Source: an uncultured Clostridia bacterium | Lineage (GTDB): Bacteria > Bacillota_A > Clostridia > TANB77 > CAG-508 | Reading direction: 5' to 3' | Assembly (NCBI GenBank): GCA_934130705.1 | Contig: CAKOYL010000021.1 | Span: 1-12,887, forward strand | DNA: 12,887 bases | In this document: positions 7,431-12,887 of the stretch, one piece after another | Layout of the letters: each line of letters opens with the position of its first letter | Numbering within the stretch: position 1 is the stretch's first letter | Made by a program: the position numbers and the translations under genes | The notes under the pieces: generated by a model | The model's input: only the letters and a program-made list of their open reading frames with translations | Database searches by the model: none | Told to the model about the DNA's origin: nothing

Positions 7431-7465
7431 AATAATCCACAAACATTAAGAAGTTGTGGATTATT
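7431..7465. terminator. Hairpin between convergent M23 peptidase and mecA genes
   Basis: Perfect 12-bp stem (AATAATCCACAA 7431-7442 with TTGTGGATTATT 7454-7465) and an 11-base loop. The plus side is followed by a T-rich TATTATTTTA; the minus side has only a weak T-rich stretch. It begins four bases after the peptidase stop and sits two bases beyond the mecA stop, so it probably serves both genes but is stronger for the plus strand. Confidence 0.7.
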
Positions 7466-7467
7466 TA

Positions 7468-8103
7468 TTATTTTATAAAAGTTTTTATGGTATTAGATAT
7501 GGCATTTTTCTTTATAATTATTTTACCATGTTCTTTCAATTTGAGTTGAAAATTATTTGAAAAATTTTTAATTATTAAAAATTCGGAAATATAGTTACAA
7601 AATAAATCAAACTGGTCATGGTTAAAGTTTGGATTTTCTAATAGTAAATAATATGTATCATTAAATAAGTATAGAGAGTTATTTTTACAAATATCTTTAA
7701 TATTTATTTTTGTATGAAAAATCATTTCACAAAAAGTACAAAATTCTTCGAAATTGTTAAAATTTAATAATTTATATTTAGAATAACTATTATTGTATTT
7801 CTTTTTTATTTTTAAATTTTTTTTATTTTGATTAATTGAATAATCGCTAGTATTATTGTCTTTATATTTTGTAATAGTAAAAATGAAAATATCATCTGAT
7901 GAAGAAAATGTTTCAACTAGTAATTTATAACCATCTACATCAAAATTCAGTTCTTCTTTAGCTTTATTTAAAATTTCTAAAAATAAATTTTGAGATTCTA
8001 CATTTTTTAATATAAATTGATGGAAATCTATTTTTTGTTTTTTAAAATCATTTTGATTTACAATAATTCTTATTTTATCATCTGTTAATTTTTCAATTTT
8101 CAT
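7468..8103 (-). CDS. mecA: MecA-like adaptor for ClpC protease
   Basis: A 211-residue cytoplasmic protein matching MecA along its length. The N-terminal domain starts MKIEKLTDDKIRIIV and continues through LFLEILNKAKEELNFDVDG, with the spacing of the Bacillus substrate-binding domain. The C-terminal domain ends with the family hallmark EHGKIIIKKNAI, corresponding to the EYGKLI segment of Bacillus MecA. In Bacillus, MecA activates ClpC hexamers and delivers substrates such as ComK; in clostridia the substrates are mostly unknown. Between the domains the linker (about residues 83-110) is rich in Lys, Asn, Ser and Tyr, not in Glu/Asp as in Bacillus. It is slightly shorter than the 218 residues of B. 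subtilis MecA. The start at 8103 follows GGAGGT by about seven bases. The gene stands alone, divergent from the mre operon and convergent with the M23 gene. Sequence similarity is low but consistent across both domains. Confidence 0.75.
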   Translation of the reverse strand: MKIEKLTDDKIRIIVNQNDFKKQKIDFHQFILKNVESQNLFLEILNKAKEELNFDVDGYKLLVETFSSSDDIFIFTITKYKDNNTSDYSINQNKKNLKIKKKYNNSYSKYKLLNFNNFEEFCTFCEMIFHTKINIKDICKNNSLYLFNDTYYLLLENPNFNHDQFDLFCNYISEFLIIKNFSNNFQLKLKEHGKIIIKKNAISNTIKTFIK

Positions 8104-8149
8104 TCTTTATACCTCCGATTATCATTAATTATATTATACTACTAATGCT

Positions 8150-8178
8150 ATTATATTAAAAGACACAATTTTTGGTAA
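8150..8178 (-). promoter_or_regulatory. Candidate mecA promoter
   Basis: On the minus strand, TTACCA (8178-8173), 17 bases, then TATAAT (8155-8150). The -35 matches consensus in four of six positions. A second TATAAT at 8138-8133 lacks a good -35. The predicted leader is about 40 bases. Confidence 0.4.
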
Positions 8179-8218
8179 TATAGAGACATGTAATATTTTT
8201 AAAATTTAATTAAATCTC

Positions 8219-8247
8219 TTGAAAAAAAAGCAAAATCAATATATAAT
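8219..8247 (+). promoter_or_regulatory. Sigma-A promoter of the DUF4321-radC-mreBCD-mrdA operon
   Basis: TTGAAA at 8219-8224, 17-base spacer, perfect TATAAT at 8242-8247. Predicted start near 8254, leaving a leader of about 49 bases. It is the only strong promoter I can find before the six plus-strand genes that follow. Confidence 0.75.
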
Positions 8248-8268
8248 ATCAATGTTATAAAATTTACA

Positions 8269-8282
8269 TTTCCGTAAGGAAA
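8269..8282 (+). other. Small leader hairpin with GNRA-type loop
   Basis: TTTCC and GGAAA form a 5-bp stem closed by a GTAA tetraloop in the predicted 5' leader of the operon, about ten bases before the ribosome binding site. Short, so it may be chance. Confidence 0.3.
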
Positions 8283-8302
8283 AAAGAAAATTGGAGGTAA
8301 AA

Positions 8303-8560
8303 ATGGCTACAAGAGATAAAAGTATATGGATACTAATAATATTTGTATTATCAGGATTAGTAATTGGGGGATTGCTTGGAAAGTTAGCTGGAAGTGTATC
8401 ATGGTTATGGTGGCTTTCATTTGAGCAAGAATTTGGATTGCAAAATCCAATTGTACTAGATTTGAATATATTAAAATTAACATTTGGGTTGATGGTAAAA
8501 ATAAATATAGCAAGTATAATTGGTATGATAATAGCAGTATTTATTTATAAAAAAATATAA
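8303..8560 (+). CDS. DUF4321-like small membrane protein
   Basis: An 85-residue protein with two predicted membrane helices, about residues 7-30 (glycine-rich, LVIGGLLGKLAG) and 62-82 (INIASIIGMIIAVFIY), ending in KKI. Between them is an aromatic loop SWLWWLSFEQEFG followed by NPIVLDLNILKLTFGLMVK. The LDL-x-LKLTFG pattern, two-helix layout and position before radC and mreB fit the uncharacterised DUF4321 family of Firmicutes; this rests on memory of the family. Start: GGAGG (8293-8297) is five bases before ATG 8303; the upstream in-frame TTG at 8291 overlaps that site and is rejected. It is the first gene of the operon, with 38 bases and no terminator before radC. A link to cell-wall elongation is suggested by context only; no catalytic residues are seen. 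Confidence 0.7.
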   Translation: MATRDKSIWILIIFVLSGLVIGGLLGKLAGSVSWLWWLSFEQEFGLQNPIVLDLNILKLTFGLMVKINIASIIGMIIAVFIYKKI

Positions 8561-8598
8561 AATGTGGGACAAATTAGATAAAGAAAGGAAGATTTAAT

Positions 8599-9324
8599 TT
8601 GTCATTAAAAATTAAAGAATTACCCGAAGCGGAAAGACCGTACGAAAAATTGGAATTGTATGGAGAAAAAACATTATCAAATGCTGAGTTATTGGCAATA
8701 ATTATAAAAACCGGAACAAAAAATGAAACTTCGGTTCAGATTGCACAAAGGATATTAAGTTTAAATTATGATTCACAAGTGGGAGAATTAAACTTTTTAA
8801 AAAATATAAGTTTGCAAGAATTAATGCAAGTAAAAGGAATTGGTAGAGTAAAGGCAATACAATTAAAAGCTGTAAGCGAATTGTCGATTAGAATGTCAAA
8901 AACTTCTAACTATAAAAAAGTACAAGTAAAAAGTACTAGTCAGGTGGCTAATATGGTTTCAGAAGAGATGAGGTTTGAAAAAAGAGAGATTGTAAAATTA
9001 TTCTTATTAAATTCTAAAAATGAAATTTTGAAAATAGTTGATATAGCATTAGGAGGGACAAGTTTTGCAAATGTTAGTGTAAAAGAGATTATTGGAGAGG
9101 CACTAAAAATAAAAGCACCTAGAATTATTTTAATACACAATCATCCAACAGGAGATTCAACACCAAGTGAAAGAGATATTCATTTTACAGATACATTATA
9201 TAATGCGGCAGCAATGTTTGAGATTGAATTATTGGATCATATAGTAATTGGAAATGGAAATTATAAAAGTGTTTTTGAAGAAACTGCAAAACTAGTCAAG
9301 TTAGCAAAAAAGGATGTTAAATAA
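8599..9324 (+). CDS. radC: RadC family JAB1/MPN-domain protein
   Basis: A 241-residue protein close to the usual RadC length of about 225-230. The N-terminal part (IKELPEAERPYEKL, then ALSDAELLA-like TLSNAELLA) and a helix-hairpin-helix motif (MQVKGIGRVKAIQ, around residues 78-90) precede a C-terminal JAB/MPN+ domain. The zinc signature is intact: H180, H182, S190 and D193 in HNHPTGDSTPSERD. The name comes from a supposed DNA-repair role that was later disputed; the biochemical function is unknown, and metalloprotease-like chemistry is inferred from the fold. The start is TTG 8599, since no in-frame ATG is near, AAAGGA lies about nine bases upstream, and the N-terminus aligns with the family. 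A location beside mreB is common in bacteria. The stop TAA is followed directly by an in-frame TAG, and mreB begins 17 bases later. Confidence 0.93.
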   Translation: MSLKIKELPEAERPYEKLELYGEKTLSNAELLAIIIKTGTKNETSVQIAQRILSLNYDSQVGELNFLKNISLQELMQVKGIGRVKAIQLKAVSELSIRMSKTSNYKKVQVKSTSQVANMVSEEMRFEKREIVKLFLLNSKNEILKIVDIALGGTSFANVSVKEIIGEALKIKAPRIILIHNHPTGDSTPSERDIHFTDTLYNAAAMFEIELLDHIVIGNGNYKSVFEETAKLVKLAKKDVK

Positions 9325-9341
9325 TAGAAAGGATGAAATTT

Positions 9342-10373
9342 ATGAAATTTTTTACATTTGGCTCAAAAGATATAGGGATTGATTTAGGAACAGCAAATAT
9401 TTTAGTTGCATTAAAAGGAAAAGGTATTGTATTAAAAGAACCTTCAGTTGTTGCTATTGATAGAAGAAATGGCCATATTTTAGCAACTGGTAATGAAGCT
9501 AAAGAAATGTTAGGGAGAACACCAGAACAAATAAAAGCTGTAAGACCATTAAAAGATGGTGTAATAGCAGATTTCACAGCAACACAATTAATGTTAAAAA
9601 ATATTATTGGAAAAGTTGAAAAAAGATATAGTATAGGAAGACCAAGAGTTGTTGTCGGAGTTCCATCAGGAATAACAGAAGTTGAAGAAAGAGCAGTAGA
9701 AGAATCTGTTATGCAAGCTGGTGCTAAAGAAGTTTATCTGATAGAAGAACCAATGGCTGCTGCTATAGGAGCATCTCTAGATGTTGCTGAACCAAGTGGA
9801 AGTATTATAGTAGATATAGGTGGAGGAACAACAGAAGTAGCGGTTATTTCTCTAGGTGGAATAGTAGTTAGTCATTCAATAAGAGTGGCAGGAGATGAAC
9901 TTGATGAAGACATTGTAAATTATGTTAAAAGAGAACTTAATTTAGCTATAGGAGAAACAACAGCAGAACAAATAAAAATGCAAATAGGATGTGCTATGCC
10001 ACTTATGGCTGAAATGTCAATGGAAATAAGAGGAAGAGATTTAGCAGATGGGTTACCAAGAAATGAAAAAATAACCTCAACACAAGTTGAAGAAGCTATA
10101 AAAGAATCTATTTATAAAATTGTAGACATAGTAAAAATTACACTTGAAAAAACTCCACCAGAGCTTTCATCAGATATAATGGAAAAAGGAATAGTTCTTG
10201 CAGGTGGTGGAGCACTTATAAAAAATTTAGATAAATTATTAAGCATAGAAACAGGAATGCCAGTATACATTGCAGATGAACCATTAAATTGTGTAGTAAG
10301 AGGTGCTGGAAAGACTTTAGAGGATTTAGAAAGACTAAAAACAGTCTTAGTAAATGCTAGAAAAAGAAGATAG
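9342..10373 (+). CDS. mreB: Rod shape-determining protein MreB
   Basis: The bacterial actin homologue, which forms membrane-bound filaments that guide lateral cell-wall synthesis with MreC, MreD, RodA and PBP2. At 343 residues it has the usual length. The ATPase motifs are present: phosphate 1 DIGIDLGTAN (residues 10-19), VVGVPSGITEVEERAV with the connecting EEPMAAAIGA, phosphate 2 VDIGGGTTEV (aspartate 158) and the adenosine motif LAGGGALIKN (around 286). The N-terminus MKFFTF is hydrophobic and may help membrane binding. ATG 9333 is also in frame, but AGAAAGG (9326-9332) touches it and is nine bases from ATG 9342, so 9342 is preferred. Codon use resembles the neighbours, with slightly more CTT and GCT codons. 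The stop is TAG, and mreC follows after 32 bases, so the two are almost certainly co-transcribed. Confidence 0.97.
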   Translation: MKFFTFGSKDIGIDLGTANILVALKGKGIVLKEPSVVAIDRRNGHILATGNEAKEMLGRTPEQIKAVRPLKDGVIADFTATQLMLKNIIGKVEKRYSIGRPRVVVGVPSGITEVEERAVEESVMQAGAKEVYLIEEPMAAAIGASLDVAEPSGSIIVDIGGGTTEVAVISLGGIVVSHSIRVAGDELDEDIVNYVKRELNLAIGETTAEQIKMQIGCAMPLMAEMSMEIRGRDLADGLPRNEKITSTQVEEAIKESIYKIVDIVKITLEKTPPELSSDIMEKGIVLAGGGALIKNLDKLLSIETGMPVYIADEPLNCVVRGAGKTLEDLERLKTVLVNARKRR

Positions 10374-10405
10374 ATGCAATTATGTAGAATTTGAAAGGAG
10401 TAAGT

Positions 10406-11221
10406 ATGTATAGAAATAAAAAAACAGGAATTTTAGGAATCGTTATTACTATAATATGTCTAGTTTTAATTGTCATTTTTTCTAATAGTGAGGCAAATAC
10501 ATCATTTTTAGAAAGTGTTGCTCACAAATTAGTTATGCCTGTACAAAATGGACTTACATATTTAAAAAATAAAATAAGCGGAAATTCTACATTTTTTACA
10601 GATATAAGTAATTTGAAAACAGAGAATCAAGAGCTAAAGGATAAAAATAGTCAACTAGAGCAATCATTAAGAGAGTTAGAAAATATAAAATCCGAAAATG
10701 AAACATTGAAAGAATATCTAAATTTGACAGAAAAATATGGTGAATATAAAACAATACCAGGATATGTTATTAATAAAGACATAAGTAATTATTCAAAAAC
10801 TATAGTGATAAATATTGGAAAAAAAGACGGTGTAGAAGAAAAAATGACAGTAATAGCAGATGAAGGTTTAGTTGGATATGTTATATCTGTTACTGATAAC
10901 ACTGCAAAAGTAAGAACAATAGTAGACACAGCAAGTTCTGTAAGTTGCTTAATGAGTACTAATAAAGATAGCATAGTTTGTAAAGGAACATTAAATAACA
11001 ACTCAGAAGTTAAAGCGATGTATATTGCAACTGATGCTAATATAGTTCAAGGAGACAGTGTTGAAACATCAGGTCTTGGAGGAATTTATCCAAAAGGAAT
11101 ACATGTTGGAACTGTTAAAAAAATAGTTTCTACTAAAAATATTACTGATAGATATGCTTTAGTAGAAACTGCTGTTAATTTTACTAAAATAAATACAGTA
11201 TTAGTAATAAAAAATAATTAA
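10406..11221 (+). CDS. mreC: Rod shape-determining protein MreC
   Basis: A 271-residue bitopic protein of the elongation complex. A short cytoplasmic start (MYRNKKTG) precedes one membrane helix at about residues 8-26. Next comes a coiled coil at about 66-106 with leucines at heptad-like spacing (NLKTENQELKDKNSQLEQSL). The external part is the two beta-barrel domain module of MreC: it includes TIPGYVINKDISNYSKTIVI, KDGVEEKMTVIADEGLVGYV, and the late GLGGIYPKGIHVGTV segment, which is the clearest family signature. MreC assembles outside the membrane and contacts PBP2, stimulating wall synthesis. Start: AAAGGAG (10394-10400) lies five bases before ATG 10406; an in-frame TTG at 10391 lies at the edge of that site and is rejected. 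mreD follows 16 bases after the stop. Confidence 0.95.
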   Translation: MYRNKKTGILGIVITIICLVLIVIFSNSEANTSFLESVAHKLVMPVQNGLTYLKNKISGNSTFFTDISNLKTENQELKDKNSQLEQSLRELENIKSENETLKEYLNLTEKYGEYKTIPGYVINKDISNYSKTIVINIGKKDGVEEKMTVIADEGLVGYVISVTDNTAKVRTIVDTASSVSCLMSTNKDSIVCKGTLNNNSEVKAMYIATDANIVQGDSVETSGLGGIYPKGIHVGTVKKIVSTKNITDRYALVETAVNFTKINTVLVIKNN

Positions 11222-11237
11222 AGAGAGGTGAAATCAG

Positions 11238-11771
11238 TTGAAAAAATTTTTAATTAATATAATTCTAATATTAATATCATTTTTTATTTATTTTCTACAA
11301 TCTAATTTTTTTAGCTGGTTTAATATTGCTGGAGTAAAACCCAACCTTTTTGTAATTTATATATTATTTATAGGGTTGTTTGGAAATAAAACAATGGGTA
11401 CTATTTATGGAATTACGGTTGGAATAATGTTGGATTATTTGTTAGAAGAAAAAGTAGGGGCAAATTTAATTGGATTAGCATCAATAGGATTTTTAGCAAC
11501 AGTATTTGATAGAAATTTTTCAAAAGATAGCAGAATGACTATTATGTTCATGGTTTTTGGTTCAACAATAATTTTTGAAGTCATAACATATATAACTAAA
11601 TACATATTATATGCTGCAAATATAGAGATTGCTAACTTTATTATTATATTATTAATAGAAGTATTTTATAATATTTTAATTACGATTATAATATATCCAA
11701 TATTACAAAAATTCGGATATTATATAGAAAATGAATATAAAGGAAATAAGATTTTAACTAGATATTTTTAA
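11238..11771 (+). CDS. mreD: Rod shape-determining protein MreD
   Basis: A 177-residue polytopic membrane protein with about five or six predicted helices and few polar loops. Family features are the GVKPNLFVIYILFIGLF segment near residues 32-48 (usually KPDL in MreD), the GTIYGITVGIMLDYL segment (about 54-68, usually G-x-x-G-x-x-x-G-L-x-x-D) and GANLIGLASIGFLA (about 74-87). MreD bridges the elongation complex in the membrane and is normally encoded straight after mreC, as here. The start is TTG 11238: GAGAGGTG lies about seven bases upstream and no ATG fits. The C-terminal tail is hydrophilic and basic (NEYKGNKILTRYF). PBP2 follows after 27 bases without a terminator. Confidence 0.92.
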   Translation: MKKFLINIILILISFFIYFLQSNFFSWFNIAGVKPNLFVIYILFIGLFGNKTMGTIYGITVGIMLDYLLEEKVGANLIGLASIGFLATVFDRNFSKDSRMTIMFMVFGSTIIFEVITYITKYILYAANIEIANFIIILLIEVFYNILITIIIYPILQKFGYYIENEYKGNKILTRYF

Positions 11772-11798
11772 TATTTAAATTTAAAAGAAGGTGAAGAA

Positions 11799-12887
11799 TT
11801 GGCCAAAGGAATTAATAAAAGAAGCATTAATCTAAGATTTAATAGTATGACTATTTTTACATATTTAATTGGAATTGTTTTAATTATTCAATTATTTAAT
11901 TTACAAATTATACATGGAAAAGAATATAGAGAAGAATCTAATACTAGACTAACGAGAGAAAGTGTATTAGAAGCAGATAGAGGAGAGATTCTTGATAGAT
12001 CTGGTAATGCTTTAGTAACGTCTAGTCAAAAATTTAATATAGAATTGTATAAAAGTAAAATTGATAATACAACGTTGAACAGTACAATACTAAAAATGAT
12101 AAATGTGTTAGAAAAAAATAATGTTAGTTATACAGACTCTTTTCCAATAAATATTAACCCTTTTGAATTTAAAATTTCAGATGAAACCTTAAAAAATTGG
12201 AAGAAAAATAATAATATAGATGAAAACGCTACGGCGGAAGAAGCTTTTTATAAATTTAAAGAAAAGTATAAGATAGAAAATGATGATATAAATGAAATTA
12301 GGAAAATTATTGCTATAAGATATGCTATTGCTAAGGAAGGATATAGTAGTACCAAATCACTAGTAATAGCTAAAGATGTTCCTAGAGAGGTTATTTCGGA
12401 GTTTAGTGAAAATAGTGATGAATTTCCAGGAATAACAGTTAGTGTTCAACCAACACGCCAATATACTCAAGGAACATTGGCTTCTCATATTTTAGGATAT
12501 GCAGCAAAAATCAGTGATAAAGAATATGAAACTAGAAAAGATACATATACGCAAAATGATATAATTGGGAAAACTGGGATTGAATCAGTTTTTGAAAAGT
12601 ATTTAAAAGGTCAAAATGGAATCAAGCAAATAGATATGGCTGTTGATGGAACTACAACAGCAGAGGTTATTGAAAAAGAAGCGGTAGCTGGAGCAAATGT
12701 TGTTCTTACAATAGATTCAAAACTTCAGAAAGTTGCTGAAACAGCATTAGCATCAAATATAGAAAAAATTAAAAATGGAGGATTTGGAAAAGCTTATAAT
12801 GCTACGGGAGGCTCATGTGTAGTCATGAATGTCAAAACAGGAGAAGTTTTGGCTATGGCTAGTTACCCAGATTACAATCCTCAATCA
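11799..12887 (+). CDS. mrdA: Penicillin-binding protein 2 (elongation transpeptidase), 5' part
   Basis: An open frame of 363 codons running off the right edge. It begins at TTG 11799, preceded by AAGGTG about five bases upstream, and encodes AKGINKRSINLRF. A membrane helix (about residues 17-38, MTIFTYLIGIVLIIQLFNLQ) precedes the class B PBP N-terminal domain, with the hallmark EADRGEILDRSGNALVTS near residue 60-76. Further matches are VSVQPTRQYTQGTLASHILGY, NDIIGKTGIESVFEKYLKGQNG and the start of the transpeptidase domain (VVLTIDSKLQ, then VVMNVKTGEVLAMASYPDYN). The window ends before the SxxK serine motif, so the active site cannot be checked. PBP2 is the monofunctional transpeptidase working with RodA in the elongasome; its place after mreD is the standard order. 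A gap of 27 bases separates it from mreD. Confidence 0.93.
   Translation, partial: MAKGINKRSINLRFNSMTIFTYLIGIVLIIQLFNLQIIHGKEYREESNTRLTRESVLEADRGEILDRSGNALVTSSQKFNIELYKSKIDNTTLNSTILKMINVLEKNNVSYTDSFPININPFEFKISDETLKNWKKNNNIDENATAEEAFYKFKEKYKIENDDINEIRKIIAIRYAIAKEGYSSTKSLVIAKDVPREVISEFSENSDEFPGITVSVQPTRQYTQGTLASHILGYAAKISDKEYETRKDTYTQNDIIGKTGIESVFEKYLKGQNGIKQIDMAVDGTTTAEVIEKEAVAGANVVLTIDSKLQKVAETALASNIEKIKNGGFGKAYNATGGSCVVMNVKTGEVLAMASYPDYNPQS

Noticed and set aside
8104..8302. A riboswitch or small RNA in the longest intergenic region.
   Set aside because: Two opposing promoters and one very small hairpin account for what is visible; there is no conserved riboswitch core and no terminator-antiterminator pair.
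12080..12420. A possible extra domain inserted in the PBP2 N-terminal region.
   Set aside because: The segment with FPI, ENATAEEAFYKFKEKY and IRYAIAKEGY patterns is, from memory, normal for clostridial PBP2 and continues smoothly into the conserved PTRQY motif.
1..12887. Absence of TGA among 13 stop codons, as a hint of stop reassignment.
   Set aside because: The AT-rich genome favours TAA, 13 genes is a small sample, and the tryptophan codons I translated are TGG with no need for in-frame TGA.

Overview
The window is an AT-rich, densely coded stretch of a low-GC Gram-positive chromosome, most likely a spore-forming member of the Clostridia. AGA dominates the arginine codons, ribosome binding sites are strong AGGAGG types, several genes start with TTG, and the content (PcrA, MecA, CotF-like coat proteins, the radC-mreBCD-PBP2 block) is typical of Firmicutes. 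I see no IS element, phage gene, tRNA, rRNA or CRISPR array, and no gene-free stretch longer than about 200 bases. No new multi-gene system could be supported; this is mostly a core-genome region with a few unusual details.

Layout. (1) Bases 1-633 hold the 3' part of prfA (release factor 1), followed directly by a terminator. (2) Bases 733-1476 encode a ZIP-family metal transporter. It converges on a minus-strand gene (1512-3230) for a large multi-spanning membrane protein resembling the PTPS-related/GT-C group; the two share a bidirectional terminator whose right arm lies in the last codons of the minus-strand gene. (3) Bases 3231-3393 are a divergent promoter region with a near-consensus sigma-A promoter on each strand; the plus one drives pcrA (3394-5700), which has its own terminator. 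(4) Bases 5805-6256 carry a two-gene cassette of small proteins, the second a CotF-type spore coat protein, closed by a terminator. (5) Bases 6431-7426 encode a membrane-anchored M23 (LytM) peptidase, convergent with mecA (7468-8103, minus) across another hairpin. (6) From 8303 to the right edge runs an apparent operon: DUF4321-like small membrane protein, radC, mreB, mreC, mreD and the start of PBP2 (mrdA). Gaps are 16-38 bases with no internal terminator, and one strong promoter lies upstream at 8219-8247.

How the genes work together. The last block is the rod-shape elongation machinery: MreB filaments, the MreC/MreD membrane partners and the PBP2 transpeptidase act together in lateral wall synthesis. 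The upstream M23 protein also acts on peptidoglycan. MecA is a substrate adaptor for ClpC proteolysis, PcrA and RadC concern DNA maintenance, and the coat-protein pair points to sporulation. Of 13 stop codons visible, ten are TAA, three TAG and none TGA.
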